Assembly (NCBI RefSeq): GCF_001690195.1
Contig: NZ_LZGM01000012.1
Location: 17,096-81,095, forward strand
From: Gilliamella sp. wkB108
GTDB taxonomy: Bacteria > Pseudomonadota > Gammaproteobacteria > Enterobacterales > Orbaceae
Reading direction: 5' to 3'
DNA length: 64,000 nt
Shown in pieces: positions 29,671-38,687 of this stretch. The notes beneath the pieces were generated by a model. It saw only the letters and a program-made list of their open reading frames with translations, was not told the origin of the DNA and did no database searches. Within the stretch, counting starts at the first letter, position 1; each line of letters starts with the position of its first letter. The position numbers and the translations under genes were made by a program.

Positions 29671-31818
29671 ATGAATAGTAAAATATTAAAGCATATTCCA
29701 TGGTTCATTCTTGCTTTTATCGGTGCTTGCTGCTTAGCAGTAATAGCATTACGGCGAGGTGAACATGTCAGTGCGCTGTGGATTGTTGCAGCCGCAATTT
29801 CAATCTACCTTGTTGCGTATCGATATTATAGCTTGTATATAGCTAAAAACGTAATGCAATTAGATCCAACCCGTGCAACGCCAGCGGTGATCAACAATGA
29901 TGGATTGAATTATGTACCGACTAATAAATATGTATTATTTGGTCACCATTTTGCAGCTATCGCTGGTGCAGGACCGTTAGTAGGTCCGGTTCTTGCGGCA
30001 CAAGTTGGATATTTACCTGGTACCTTATGGTTGATTGCGGGTGTTGTATTAGCTGGTGCGGTACAAGATTTTATGGTTCTTTTCTTATCTTCTAGACGTA
30101 ATGGATCATCATTAGGTGAAATGGTTAAAGAAGAAATGGGCGCGATCCCAGGAACAATAGCCCTGTTCGGTTGTTTCCTTATCATGCTTATTATTTTAGC
30201 TGTATTAGCGCTGATTGTGGTAAAAGCATTAGCTGAAAGCCCGTGGGGCGTATTTACGGTTTGTTCAACCGTTCCTATAGCTCTATTTATGGGGATTTAT
30301 ATGCGCTTCCTTCGACCGGGTCGGGTAGGGGAAGTTTCAGTTATTGGTATCGTTCTTTTAGTATTAGCAATTTGGTTTGGTGGCGTAATTGCTCATGACG
30401 CTTATTGGGGTCCTGCTTTAACATTTAAAGCAACTACCATTACCTATGTATTAGTTGGTTATGCACTAGTTTCAGCTATGTTACCAGTATGGTTAATATT
30501 AGCACCACGCGACTATTTAGCTACCTTCCTAAAAATTGGGGTTATTGTCGGATTGGCAATAGGGATTGTTATTTTAAATCCTGATTTAAAAATGCCAGAT
30601 GTAACCAAATATATCGACGGTACTGGTCCGGTTTGGAAAGGGGCTTTATTCCCATTCCTATTTATCACAATTGCTTGTGGTGCGGTTTCCGGTTTCCATG
30701 CTTTAATTTCATCAGGTACGACACCTAAATTACTAGCCAACGAAACAGATGCACGTTTTATTGGTTATGGTGCGATGTTAATGGAATCTTTTGTGGCAAT
30801 AATGGCCTTAGTTGCAGCGTCAATCATTGAACCTGGTCTATACTTTGCCATGAATACACCACCGTCAGCTTTAGGTATTACAATGCCTGACCTACATAGA
30901 TTAGGTACCGATGATGCGCCAATGATTTTGGCACAACTCAAAGATGTCACAGCTCAAGCTGCAGCGACTGTGAGTTCTTGGGGTTTTGTTATTTCACCGG
31001 AAGAAATACTACAGACAGCAAAAGATATTGGTGAACCTTCAGTATTAAATCGTGCAGGTGGTGCGCCAACTTTAGCTGTTGGTATTGCACACGTGTTCCA
31101 TCAAATTATTCCTGGTGCCAATATGGGCTTTTGGTATCATTTCGGTATATTGTTTGAAGCGTTATTTATTTTAACCGCTCTTGATGCCGGAACCCGATCT
31201 GGTCGCTTTATGCTACAAGATTTATTAGGTAATTTTGTACCATTCTTGAAAAAAACTGATTCTATCTTAGCTGGTTTTGTTGGTACTTTAGGTTGTGTTG
31301 GTTTATGGGGTTATTTACTCTATCAAGGAGTTGTCGATCCACTAGGTGGGGTGAAGAGCTTATGGCCATTATTTGGTATCTCAAACCAAATGTTAGCCGC
31401 TGTTGCCTTAGTACTTGCAACGGTTATCCTAATCAAAATGAAACGCGCGCAATATGTTTGGGTTACAATCATTCCTGCAGTTTGGTTACTCATTTGTACT
31501 ACATGGGCATTGAGCTTGAAACTATTTAGTAATAATCCTCAATTAGAAGGCTTCTTCTATTTGGCTAATGAATATAAACGTCGAATTGCTGAAGGTACAG
31601 ATTTAACTGCACAACAGATTGATAATATGCATCATATCGTTATCAATAATTATACTAATGCGGGTCTTAGTATCCTATTTTTAGTCGTTGTGTATGGTAT
31701 TATCTTCTTTGGTATTAAGACCGCATTAAAAGTGCGCAATAATAAGCAAAGATCTGATAAAGAGACACCTTATGTAGCAATACCTAAAGAAGGGGTAAAA
31801 ACTTCAATGTCACACTAA
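29671..31818 (+). CDS. btsT: Pyruvate/H+ symporter BtsT (CstA family)
   Basis: Inner-membrane carbon-starvation (CstA) family transporter with about 18 membrane segments, almost colinear with E. coli BtsT, which imports pyruvate. Motifs: LRRGEHVSALWI, the long conserved NYVPTNKYVLFGHHFAAIAG start, GPLVGPVLAAQ, DAGTRSGRFMLQD and the C-terminal tail RSDKETPYVAIP. The ATG at 29671 (MNSKILKHIPW) matches the family start with AGAAGAGA upstream. A more upstream in-frame ATG at 29575 adds 32 unconserved residues. Confidence 0.95.
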   Translation: MNSKILKHIPWFILAFIGACCLAVIALRRGEHVSALWIVAAAISIYLVAYRYYSLYIAKNVMQLDPTRATPAVINNDGLNYVPTNKYVLFGHHFAAIAGAGPLVGPVLAAQVGYLPGTLWLIAGVVLAGAVQDFMVLFLSSRRNGSSLGEMVKEEMGAIPGTIALFGCFLIMLIILAVLALIVVKALAESPWGVFTVCSTVPIALFMGIYMRFLRPGRVGEVSVIGIVLLVLAIWFGGVIAHDAYWGPALTFKATTITYVLVGYALVSAMLPVWLILAPRDYLATFLKIGVIVGLAIGIVILNPDLKMPDVTKYIDGTGPVWKGALFPFLFITIACGAVSGFHALISSGTTPKLLANETDARFIGYGAMLMESFVAIMALVAASIIEPGLYFAMNTPPSALGITMPDLHRLGTDDAPMILAQLKDVTAQAAATVSSWGFVISPEEILQTAKDIGEPSVLNRAGGAPTLAVGIAHVFHQIIPGANMGFWYHFGILFEALFILTALDAGTRSGRFMLQDLLGNFVPFLKKTDSILAGFVGTLGCVGLWGYLLYQGVVDPLGGVKSLWPLFGISNQMLAAVALVLATVILIKMKRAQYVWVTIIPAVWLLICTTWALSLKLFSNNPQLEGFFYLANEYKRRIAEGTDLTAQQIDNMHHIVINNYTNAGLSILFLVVVYGIIFFGIKTALKVRNNKQRSDKETPYVAIPKEGVKTSMSH

Positions 31819-31890
31819 GTGACAATGAAAAAAGGATGTAATTTATCTATTGCATCCTCTATGTTATAAGATGTTTAAGCTAACTTTTTT

Positions 31891-31929
31891 AATACCCAAC
31901 AATATTGATTTATTGTTGGGTATTTTTTT
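31891..31929 (+). terminator. Intrinsic terminator after btsT
   Basis: A perfect 14-bp stem AATACCCAACAATA / TATTGTTGGGTATT around TTGATT, followed by a T-run. It lies 72 bases downstream of btsT and closes the bts locus. Confidence 0.9.
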
Positions 31930-32024
31930 ATATTTAAGTTAATTTATCGATTGAAAATGGAAACATACCATAATAACGATAATGTCCATTAGTGGTGATA
32001 ACATACCACCACCATTTATTGATA

Positions 32025-32675
32025 CTAGTTTTTGATTTTAGGATCGAATTCCATGACTTGTTTTGCCATTTCGGTGATCTTATTAAAATCTTTTTGTTCA
32101 ATTAGCTCAGGCGGTACAAACCAAGAACCACCAACACATAACACATTTTTAAGTGCTAAATATTCTCGGTAGTTTTTAAAATTGATCCCTCCTGTAGGAC
32201 AAAATTTTGCATCAGGTATTGGTCCTGCAAATGCTTTAAGTGCCGGAATGCCACCATTAATTTCTGCGGGAAAAAACTTAAATGTGTTTAATCCTGCTTC
32301 TTTAGCGGTCATTAGTTCTCCTATCGTAGCAATGCCAGGGATCACAGGTACACTTCCTTGAGTTGCAGCAGTTAATAATTTGGGTGTTAAACCGGGTGTA
32401 ATAATAAATTCAACACCAGCTTTTGTCACTTGCTCAAATTGTTCAACGGAAGTTACTGTGCCTGCACCAACAATAGCTTGCGGGACTTCTTGCATTATCT
32501 TCTTGATAGCATCTAGACCACAAGCCGTACGTAAAGTTACCTCAAGAACGTTAATGCCCCCCGCAACTAAAGCCTTTGCTAATGGTACGGCATCTTCTAA
32601 TTTCTGTATAACAATAACAGGAATAACCGGACTTAATGATAAAACATCTTGTGCAGATCTTTTCCAATTTTTCAT
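32025..32675 (-). CDS. eda: KDPG/KHG aldolase
   Basis: Class I aldolase that cleaves 2-keto-3-deoxy-6-phosphogluconate to pyruvate and glyceraldehyde-3-phosphate (Entner-Doudoroff and hexuronate pathways). The 216-residue protein has VLEVTLRT with the catalytic Glu, VGAGTV, the Schiff-base Lys in FKFFPAE and the phosphate loop CPTGGIN. It is the last gene of the sugar-acid operon. No edd (6-phosphogluconate dehydratase) is in the window, so the upstream step must come from elsewhere or from an operon enzyme. Confidence 0.95.
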   Translation of the reverse strand: MKNWKRSAQDVLSLSPVIPVIVIQKLEDAVPLAKALVAGGINVLEVTLRTACGLDAIKKIMQEVPQAIVGAGTVTSVEQFEQVTKAGVEFIITPGLTPKLLTAATQGSVPVIPGIATIGELMTAKEAGLNTFKFFPAEINGGIPALKAFAGPIPDAKFCPTGGINFKNYREYLALKNVLCVGGSWFVPPELIEQKDFNKITEMAKQVMEFDPKIKN

Positions 32676-32701
32676 ATTTGATTTATTCCTCAGTTAAATG
32701 G

Positions 32702-34021
32702 TTAAATAACAATATTAATTAATAGACAACCAATTAATCCACAAACAGATATCACTGTTTCTAATATAGACCAAGATTTCAAGGTCTCAACAACTGACAA
32801 ATTAAAATACTCTTTAATCATCCAAAATCCCGGATCATTTACGTGAGAGAAGAACACACTACCTGAACCTACGGCTAATACCATTAATTCAGGACTAACG
32901 CCGGTCGCTTCGATTAATGGGAATACAATACCACCAGTAGTTAGCGCGGTAACCGTTGCAGAGCCTAACGCAAGTCTTAAAATGACAGCTATTAACCAAG
33001 CTAATAATATTGGAGAGAATGAAAACGAGTGCATATGACTTGCAATATAATCTTTAACACCACTGTCTATAAGTACTTGTTTAAATGCGCCGCCTGCGCC
33101 AATGATTAATAACATCATGGCAATTAATTTTGCCGAACTTTCGATACTAGTTGTGATCTCTTCAACTGTTTTGCCACGTCCGAATCCAAATGTATATAAT
33201 GCGACAATTGCGGCAATAAGTGTTGCAATGACAGGATCGCCAAAAAATTCAGCATAAGGTAATACCGGATTGCTCTTATCCATAAACATTTCGAATATAG
33301 CTCTTAATGCCATTAAGATAACTGGAATTAGTGCAGTAAATACACTGATTGAAAAGCCCGGCATTTCTTCTTCTTTAAATTCCCGATTAGCAAATCCCAT
33401 ATGAATTTCTGGATTCATTCTTCTGATATAAGGTAAGCGAGCAAATAAAGGGCCTGAAATGATGATAGTAGGAATTGATATGATTGCACCATAAATTAAG
33501 GTTTTACCCATATCCGCATTGAAAATGTTAGCAATCGCCGTTGGGCCAGGATGAGGTGGTAAAAAGCAGTGAGTGACCGAAATTGCTGCCGCCATTGGGA
33601 TACCAACATATAAAAGTGATATTCTTAAGGTTAATGCAAGGGTAATAACTAACGGCATCAGTAGAATAATACCGACTTCGAAAAATAACGCAAATCCAAC
33701 AATAAAGCCTGTTATGGCAACTGCAAATTGGATATTTTTTTCTCCAAATTTGTTCACTAGGGTGGTTGCAATACGTTGCGCCCCACCGCTGTCACCTAAC
33801 AATTTGCCTAACATGGCGCCAAATCCCATGATTAAAGCAAGGTTACTTAATGTTCCTCCAACCCCATGTTTTATAGAATCTAGAACACCTAAAATAGACA
33901 TTCCTTGAACTAAACCGACAAATAAAGCAACCAAAATTAATGCAATAAAACAATGGATTTTTAGACGTAACATTAAAACTAATAAAAGGGCTACACCTAT
34001 TGCAACATAGACTAAAGGCAT
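32702..34021 (-). CDS. GntP-family gluconate/idonate-type permease
   Basis: Inner-membrane H+ symporter of the GntP family with about 12-14 membrane segments. The 439 residues contain LGFGAMLGKL-like IMGFGAMLGKLLGDSGGAQRIA, SVTHCFLPPHPGPTAIA, IIGAGGAFKQVLIDSGV and SHVNDPGFW, all family hallmarks. It resembles E. coli IdnT and GntT about equally, so I give no symbol. The substrate is a sugar acid such as gluconate, idonate or a keto-acid. It lies 71 bases after the SDR gene, with a hairpin in the gap, and 26 bases before eda. Confidence 0.9.
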   Translation of the reverse strand: MPLVYVAIGVALLLVLMLRLKIHCFIALILVALFVGLVQGMSILGVLDSIKHGVGGTLSNLALIMGFGAMLGKLLGDSGGAQRIATTLVNKFGEKNIQFAVAITGFIVGFALFFEVGIILLMPLVITLALTLRISLLYVGIPMAAAISVTHCFLPPHPGPTAIANIFNADMGKTLIYGAIISIPTIIISGPLFARLPYIRRMNPEIHMGFANREFKEEEMPGFSISVFTALIPVILMALRAIFEMFMDKSNPVLPYAEFFGDPVIATLIAAIVALYTFGFGRGKTVEEITTSIESSAKLIAMMLLIIGAGGAFKQVLIDSGVKDYIASHMHSFSFSPILLAWLIAVILRLALGSATVTALTTGGIVFPLIEATGVSPELMVLAVGSGSVFFSHVNDPGFWMIKEYFNLSVVETLKSWSILETVISVCGLIGCLLINIVI

Positions 34022-34052
34022 ATGATATCTCCTATTTTAAAGGGGTAGTAAA

Positions 34053-34074
34053 ACACTACATCTCCATGTAGTGT
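34053..34074 (-). terminator. Intercistronic hairpin in the sugar-acid operon
   Basis: A perfect 9-bp stem ACACTACAT / ATGTAGTGT with a four-base loop in the 71-base gap between the SDR and permease genes. On the minus strand only TTT follows. It is therefore more likely a partial attenuator or RNA-processing hairpin, setting different levels for the downstream permease and aldolase, than a full terminator. Confidence 0.5.
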
Positions 34075-34092
34075 ATTTTTGTATCTCGGTTT

Positions 34093-34851
34093 TTATCTAC
34101 CTAACCAACCACCATCTACAGCAATGGTAAATCCGTTGATATAATCCGATGCGGGGGATGCGAGGAAAACTGCTGCGCCACCAAGATCTTCTGGGTTACC
34201 CCATCTTCCGGCAGGAATACGTTCTAAAATTTGGCGATTACGTGTTTCATCATTCATTAATGCAGTATTCATTTCGGTAGCAATGTATCCTGGTGCGATA
34301 CAATTAATGTTTACGCCTTTAGATGCCCATTCATTGGATAATGATTTTGAAAAACCAGATACCGCAGATTTAGCGGCTGTATAAGCAGGAATAGTAAAAC
34401 CACCTTGAAAAGCGAGAAGTGATGCTATATTGATGATTTTTCCATAACCTCTTTCGAGCATATGTCGTCCAAAAGCCTGACACATAAAAAATACCGCATT
34501 GAGATTTATATTAAGTACTAAATCCCAATCAGCTTTAGGAAAATCAACTGAAGGGTGTCGACGTTGAATACCGGCATTATTAACTAAAATATCGATATGT
34601 TGATATTTAGTGATAATTTTTTCAACTAAGTCGCTATACTGATCAAAGTTAGCTAAATCAAATTGATACGTTTCACAACTTACACCATAACTACGAATAG
34701 CCTGTTCTGTCTCTGGGTTATGAATGGTATCAATAATAATAATGTTAGCACCTGCATTTGCTAAACTCTCTGCAAAAGACTTTCCAAGTCCACGAGAAGC
34801 ACCAGTAACAACCGCATTTTTTCCTGATAAATCAAATACATTTTTTTTCAT
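34093..34851 (-). CDS. Short-chain dehydrogenase, KduD/IdnO-like
   Basis: NAD(P)-dependent SDR. The 252 residues show the cofactor motif TGASRGLG, NNAGIQRR, the catalytic Ser in NIASLLAFQGG and YTAAK (YxxxK), ending VNGFTIAVDGGWLGR-like YINGFTIAVDGGW. The IPAGRWG and ASDYINGFTIAVDGGWL signatures are typical of 2-deoxy-D-gluconate 3-dehydrogenase (KduD), but gluconate 5-dehydrogenases (IdnO) are close. It probably interconverts a keto- and hydroxy-sugar acid in this operon. Confidence 0.88.
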   Translation of the reverse strand: MKKNVFDLSGKNAVVTGASRGLGKSFAESLANAGANIIIIDTIHNPETEQAIRSYGVSCETYQFDLANFDQYSDLVEKIITKYQHIDILVNNAGIQRRHPSVDFPKADWDLVLNINLNAVFFMCQAFGRHMLERGYGKIINIASLLAFQGGFTIPAYTAAKSAVSGFSKSLSNEWASKGVNINCIAPGYIATEMNTALMNDETRNRQILERIPAGRWGNPEDLGGAAVFLASPASDYINGFTIAVDGGWLGR

Positions 34852-34864
34852 TTTATAACTCCTA

Positions 34865-35869
34865 TTACTCCGAAAATTGATACATCACTTTAATTACATC
34901 ACCACCATTTAGGCATTGTTCAAATCCTTCCTTAGCCTTTTCAGGTGGATAAACAGTAATTAATTTTTCATATGGAAATCCTTTTTTAATCAAACTACTG
35001 GCAGTATCGAAATCTCGTTTAACATAAACGCGCGTACCGACTATATTGAGTTCTTTAAATTCGATATCTAACAACGCAACTTCGGTTGGTTTTTTATATG
35101 AACCGACGATGACGATAGTGCCTTGAACCTTAACAACTTTGGTAAGTATTTCTGCAACAGTCGGGTGAGCGGCACAGTCAAATACAACATCAACACTGTC
35201 TTTTTGGGTGATTTCTTTAATGGCTTCAAGCACATTTTTTTCTGTAGGATTAATGGTGATAAAACCAAGTTCTTTCGCTAGTGATAGCCTGTATTTATTG
35301 GTTTCTACGATAATGATTCTTTTAGCACCGCCTGCTAATGCAACGCTAGCTACTGATAAACCTATTGTCCCTGCACCAAAGATAACAACCGTGTCTCCAA
35401 CTTTTAAAGGGGAACGAGACACAGCGTGAACACCTACAGCAAGCGGCTCAATAAATGCACCAATTTTCATATCTATACCTTCAGGAATAGTATGAACAAC
35501 ATCCGCAGGTACTTTAACAAACTCCGCCATTCCTCCGTCAGTATCAATACCGTATAGTTTTAAGGTATTACAAACATGGGTATTACCAGTTTCGCAAGGC
35601 TCACAATGGTGACATGAAATTAATGGTCGAACGGTAACAGGTGTTCCTTTTTCGAAATGACCATTACCTTCAACAATTACCCCAGAAAATTCATGTCCGG
35701 GAACTAATGGCGCTTTCGCTCTTGGGTGTACGCCAACATAAATATTTAAATCAGAACCACAAATACCTGCATAATGTACTTTGATTAGTACTTCATTAGG
35801 TTTAATAGTGGGAACAGGTACGTCTTTTAACGTAATGCTTTTGGCTCCTTCATAAACAATCGCTTTCAT
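34865..35869 (-). CDS. Zinc-dependent alcohol dehydrogenase (MDR), idonate/sorbitol-dehydrogenase-like
   Basis: Medium-chain dehydrogenase of 334 residues. Catalytic zinc ligands lie in AGICGSD and GHEFSG. The structural-zinc Cys cluster CHHCEPCETGNTHVC is intact, and the Rossmann motif is VVIFGAGTIGLSVASVA. It resembles polyol and sugar-acid 5-dehydrogenases. The place in the operon (13 bases before the SDR gene) suggests that it oxidises a hydroxyl of the imported sugar acid, as IdnD does with L-idonate. The substrate is unproven. Confidence 0.87.
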   Translation of the reverse strand: MKAIVYEGAKSITLKDVPVPTIKPNEVLIKVHYAGICGSDLNIYVGVHPRAKAPLVPGHEFSGVIVEGNGHFEKGTPVTVRPLISCHHCEPCETGNTHVCNTLKLYGIDTDGGMAEFVKVPADVVHTIPEGIDMKIGAFIEPLAVGVHAVSRSPLKVGDTVVIFGAGTIGLSVASVALAGGAKRIIIVETNKYRLSLAKELGFITINPTEKNVLEAIKEITQKDSVDVVFDCAAHPTVAEILTKVVKVQGTIVIVGSYKKPTEVALLDIEFKELNIVGTRVYVKRDFDTASSLIKKGFPYEKLITVYPPEKAKEGFEQCLNGGDVIKVMYQFSE

Positions 35870-35892
35870 AATTACTCCTTGATCTTTGATAG

Positions 35893-36846
35893 TTAATTTA
35901 CGGGGTGTAAGGGTTTTTCACCTGATAAGACACGCACAACTTCTTTGGCTGCCATAATCAGTGTTTTTTCTGTAGCTTCTTGAGTGAAAGCGCCAGAGTG
36001 AGGGGTTAAAATGACATTGTTTAATTTGAAAAAACGTTGATCGGTAAATGGTTCCATAGTGAACACATCTAAACCAGCACCTTTAATACGATTTGTAACC
36101 AGTGCTTCATAAAGTGCATCATCATCAATCAGTTCTCCTCTTGACGTATTAATGATGAAAACGTCTTTTTTCATAAGGTCAATGCTTTGTTTATTGATCA
36201 TGTGGTGGGTCTGTTTAACCGCAGGTAAATGCAATGAAATAAAATCGGCAACCTGATAGATTTCTTGAGGGTCGTTAACATATTTAACATGATATTTTTC
36301 AATAAGTTCTTTATCAGGATAGAGATCATAGGCAATAACATTCATACCGAAAGCAAGACAACGCAGTGCTAAATTTTTTCCTATTGCTCCCGTACCTAAA
36401 ATACCGATTGTTTTGCCAAATAATTCAATACCTGGTTCGCGTTTCCATGAACCTTCCCTTACATAGCTATCCATTAAATGAACTTTTCTGCTTAATCCAG
36501 TCATTAGTGAAAATGCTAATTCGCAGACAGAAATACTGTTGGTACCGGGAGTTATGGTGACATAGACATTATTTTCAGAAGCTGATTTTAGGTCGACGCG
36601 ATCGTAACCAACGCCATTGCGAGCAATTATCTTTAACATAGGGCTAGCCGCTTTAATCACCTTATCATCGATAAAATCAAGACCAGCAATAATTGCATCA
36701 ACATTATTTACCAGTTTTACTAATTCATCAGATTGTAGTGGTTTACTTGGTGTAATGATGTTGATATCCAATCCTGCATTTTTAAGTACTTCTTGAGCCT
36801 TATAACACGTAGCAAAGGCTCGTGAGGTAGTAAGAACTGTTGCCAT
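35893..36846 (-). CDS. D-isomer-specific 2-hydroxyacid dehydrogenase
   Basis: NAD(P)-dependent D-2-hydroxyacid dehydrogenase of 317 residues (SerA/GhrB fold). The nucleotide-binding motif is GILGTGAIGKNLALRCLAFG. The catalytic Arg (NTSRGELIDD), Glu (GLDVFTMEPF) and His (LTPHSGAF) are all present. It may reduce a 2-keto sugar acid (2-ketogluconate-reductase-like) in this pathway. It starts two bases after the kinase gene and ends 23 before the MDR gene. Confidence 0.88.
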   Translation of the reverse strand: MATVLTTSRAFATCYKAQEVLKNAGLDINIITPSKPLQSDELVKLVNNVDAIIAGLDFIDDKVIKAASPMLKIIARNGVGYDRVDLKSASENNVYVTITPGTNSISVCELAFSLMTGLSRKVHLMDSYVREGSWKREPGIELFGKTIGILGTGAIGKNLALRCLAFGMNVIAYDLYPDKELIEKYHVKYVNDPQEIYQVADFISLHLPAVKQTHHMINKQSIDLMKKDVFIINTSRGELIDDDALYEALVTNRIKGAGLDVFTMEPFTDQRFFKLNNVILTPHSGAFTQEATEKTLIMAAKEVVRVLSGEKPLHPVN

Positions 36847-36848
36847 TT

Positions 36849-38396
36849 TTAATCCTTATTTATTTTTCTTTGAAAATTTGAGATATCCGTAAATGATTTT
36901 TGTAAATTCCAATAGATTTGCATGTAGATCTCATAGAGTTGTGTGTATGTCTCTGTGTTAGCTATATCGGGTTTGTATATTTGTTTAATATTGATAAGAT
37001 CACTGACTTCATCGAGGGAATTTAAATCGCCAATAACATAAAATCCTAGAATTGCTGCACCATACGCCGCGCCTTCATCAACATCGGGTACGTGAATGTT
37101 TCGGCCTAATACATCAGACAAAATTTGTAACCAGACCGGAGAGTGAGTAAAGCTACCACTGACACGAATTTCATTTGCTTTACCCGTGACTTCTTCTAAT
37201 GAATCTAAAACACTTTTCATTCGATAACAGACGCCTTCTAGCGTTGCTCGAATGATATGTCGCTTATCGTGATTGAGAGTAAGACCGAAAATCGTTCCTC
37301 TTGCATCGGCATTCCAGTAAGGAGCGCGTTCGCCGGTAAAAAATGGCAGAATAATTAATCCGTCAGAACCGGCTGGCACTTTATTGGCATAGTGACTCAG
37401 TAAAGTATAGGGATCTAATCCTAATTTTTGTGCTACGCGTTGTTCACTTTCAGCAAATTTATCTCGCGCCCAACGGAAGGAAATGCCGCCATTATTGATA
37501 GCACCACCTAACATCCATCGTTCATCAGTGACGTTATAACTCCATGTTCTTCTTTTTATATCCGTTTTAGGTTCATTGGCTATCATGCGGATAGCACCGC
37601 TGGTACCAATTGTGATATTAATTTGACCGGGTTTTACCGTTCCGACCCCGATATTAGCTAACATACCGTCACCTGCACCAATGATCACAGGGACGCAATG
37701 AGGAAGATCTAAATATTCGCGTATGCTGTCAGTTAACATTTCATGATGAGTTGTTGGCACGACATCGACGAGTTGATTTTTATTAATGCCTATAAAATTT
37801 AATAGTTCGGCATCCCAATCCAGTGTTTTGAAATTATAAAAACCGCTACCACTAGCAATTGAGCGATCGACGATTCGGATGTTGGTTAAATGATGAAACA
37901 CAAAATCTTTGATACTGCCAAACCATTTGGTCTTATTAAAAACATCTGCTTTTTGTTTTTTAAACCAATACATTTTGAGAGGGAAATACATTGGATGTAA
38001 CGGGCAACCAGTTCGGTGATATAATTTTTCGGTATCGAGTTGATCGTTAAATTCTTCATAATAGATTTGACTTTGTGTATCACCCCAAGTCATCAGATTA
38101 GATAAAGGTGTATTGTCTTCTCCGATTGCCAAAAAGCTGTGTAACACAGTACTTAGTGAGATAGCTTTAATGTAACTTTTTTCATCGCCAACTTGTTCAA
38201 TTACTTTTTTAATCATCTCCATGGTTGAAGCTAAGATAGTATTGGCATCTTGCTCAGCTTTGCCTGTTAAATCTGTTAATAATGGATATTCGGTTGTTGC
38301 CATTGCATAAGCTATAGGTTGTTTCGCTTTATAAGCAACTGCTCTTACTCCTGTTGTACCGATATCAACTCCGATGATAATATTTTCACTTGTCAT
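36849..38396 (-). CDS. FGGY-family carbohydrate kinase, gluconokinase-like
   Basis: 515-residue FGGY kinase with the phosphate-1 motif IIGVDIGTTGVRAVAYKA, the catalytic-region GAGDGMLANIGVGTV, the adenosine region VSGSFTHSPVW, and GTSGAIR. It resembles Bacillus-type gluconokinase (GntK, FGGY) more than xylulokinase. It phosphorylates a sugar acid taken up by the linked permease. As the first gene of the operon it is preceded by two operator-like palindromes. Confidence 0.88.
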   Translation of the reverse strand: MTSENIIIGVDIGTTGVRAVAYKAKQPIAYAMATTEYPLLTDLTGKAEQDANTILASTMEMIKKVIEQVGDEKSYIKAISLSTVLHSFLAIGEDNTPLSNLMTWGDTQSQIYYEEFNDQLDTEKLYHRTGCPLHPMYFPLKMYWFKKQKADVFNKTKWFGSIKDFVFHHLTNIRIVDRSIASGSGFYNFKTLDWDAELLNFIGINKNQLVDVVPTTHHEMLTDSIREYLDLPHCVPVIIGAGDGMLANIGVGTVKPGQINITIGTSGAIRMIANEPKTDIKRRTWSYNVTDERWMLGGAINNGGISFRWARDKFAESEQRVAQKLGLDPYTLLSHYANKVPAGSDGLIILPFFTGERAPYWNADARGTIFGLTLNHDKRHIIRATLEGVCYRMKSVLDSLEEVTGKANEIRVSGSFTHSPVWLQILSDVLGRNIHVPDVDEGAAYGAAILGFYVIGDLNSLDEVSDLINIKQIYKPDIANTETYTQLYEIYMQIYWNLQKSFTDISNFQRKINKD

Positions 38397-38434
38397 TGGT
38401 ATTACCTATTTTAAATATTGACACTCCAAAATTT

Positions 38435-38453
38435 AAATTGATGCTACCAATTT
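38435..38453. promoter_or_regulatory. GntR-type operator site 1
   Basis: AAATTGATGCTACCAATTT is a near-palindrome. Compared with the ideal AAATTGGTA-N-TACCAATTT, only two bases of the left arm differ. It lies 39 bases upstream of the kinase ATG, a good place for repression, and its centre is 129 bases from that of site 2. The motif TTGGTNNNACCAA is known for FadR-subfamily GntR regulators such as PdhR. Confidence 0.7.
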
Positions 38454-38563
38454 TCAGTTATAAAAAATGCAATCTAGATCACATATATTGAAAAAAAAGT
38501 TGATTTCTTTATATCTTATTGTTTTATATGGTTTATTTATTTTATATTTTTATGGGGTTAAAA

Positions 38564-38582
38564 TAATTGGTAGTACCAACAG
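38564..38582. promoter_or_regulatory. GntR-type operator site 2
   Basis: The core TTGGTAGTACCAA (38567-38579) is a perfect inverted repeat with one central base, about 105 bases upstream of the gntR-family start and inside the shared divergent intergenic region. It has the same core as site 1, so it may serve autoregulation or looping. Confidence 0.75.
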
Positions 38583-38687
38583 GAAGGATAAATAGTCGTA
38601 TTATTTTTAAAATAATGAAAATATATAGAGTATAATTATGCGGTTATTTATTACGTGAATATTATTTCTGGTAAGGGATATGAATTT

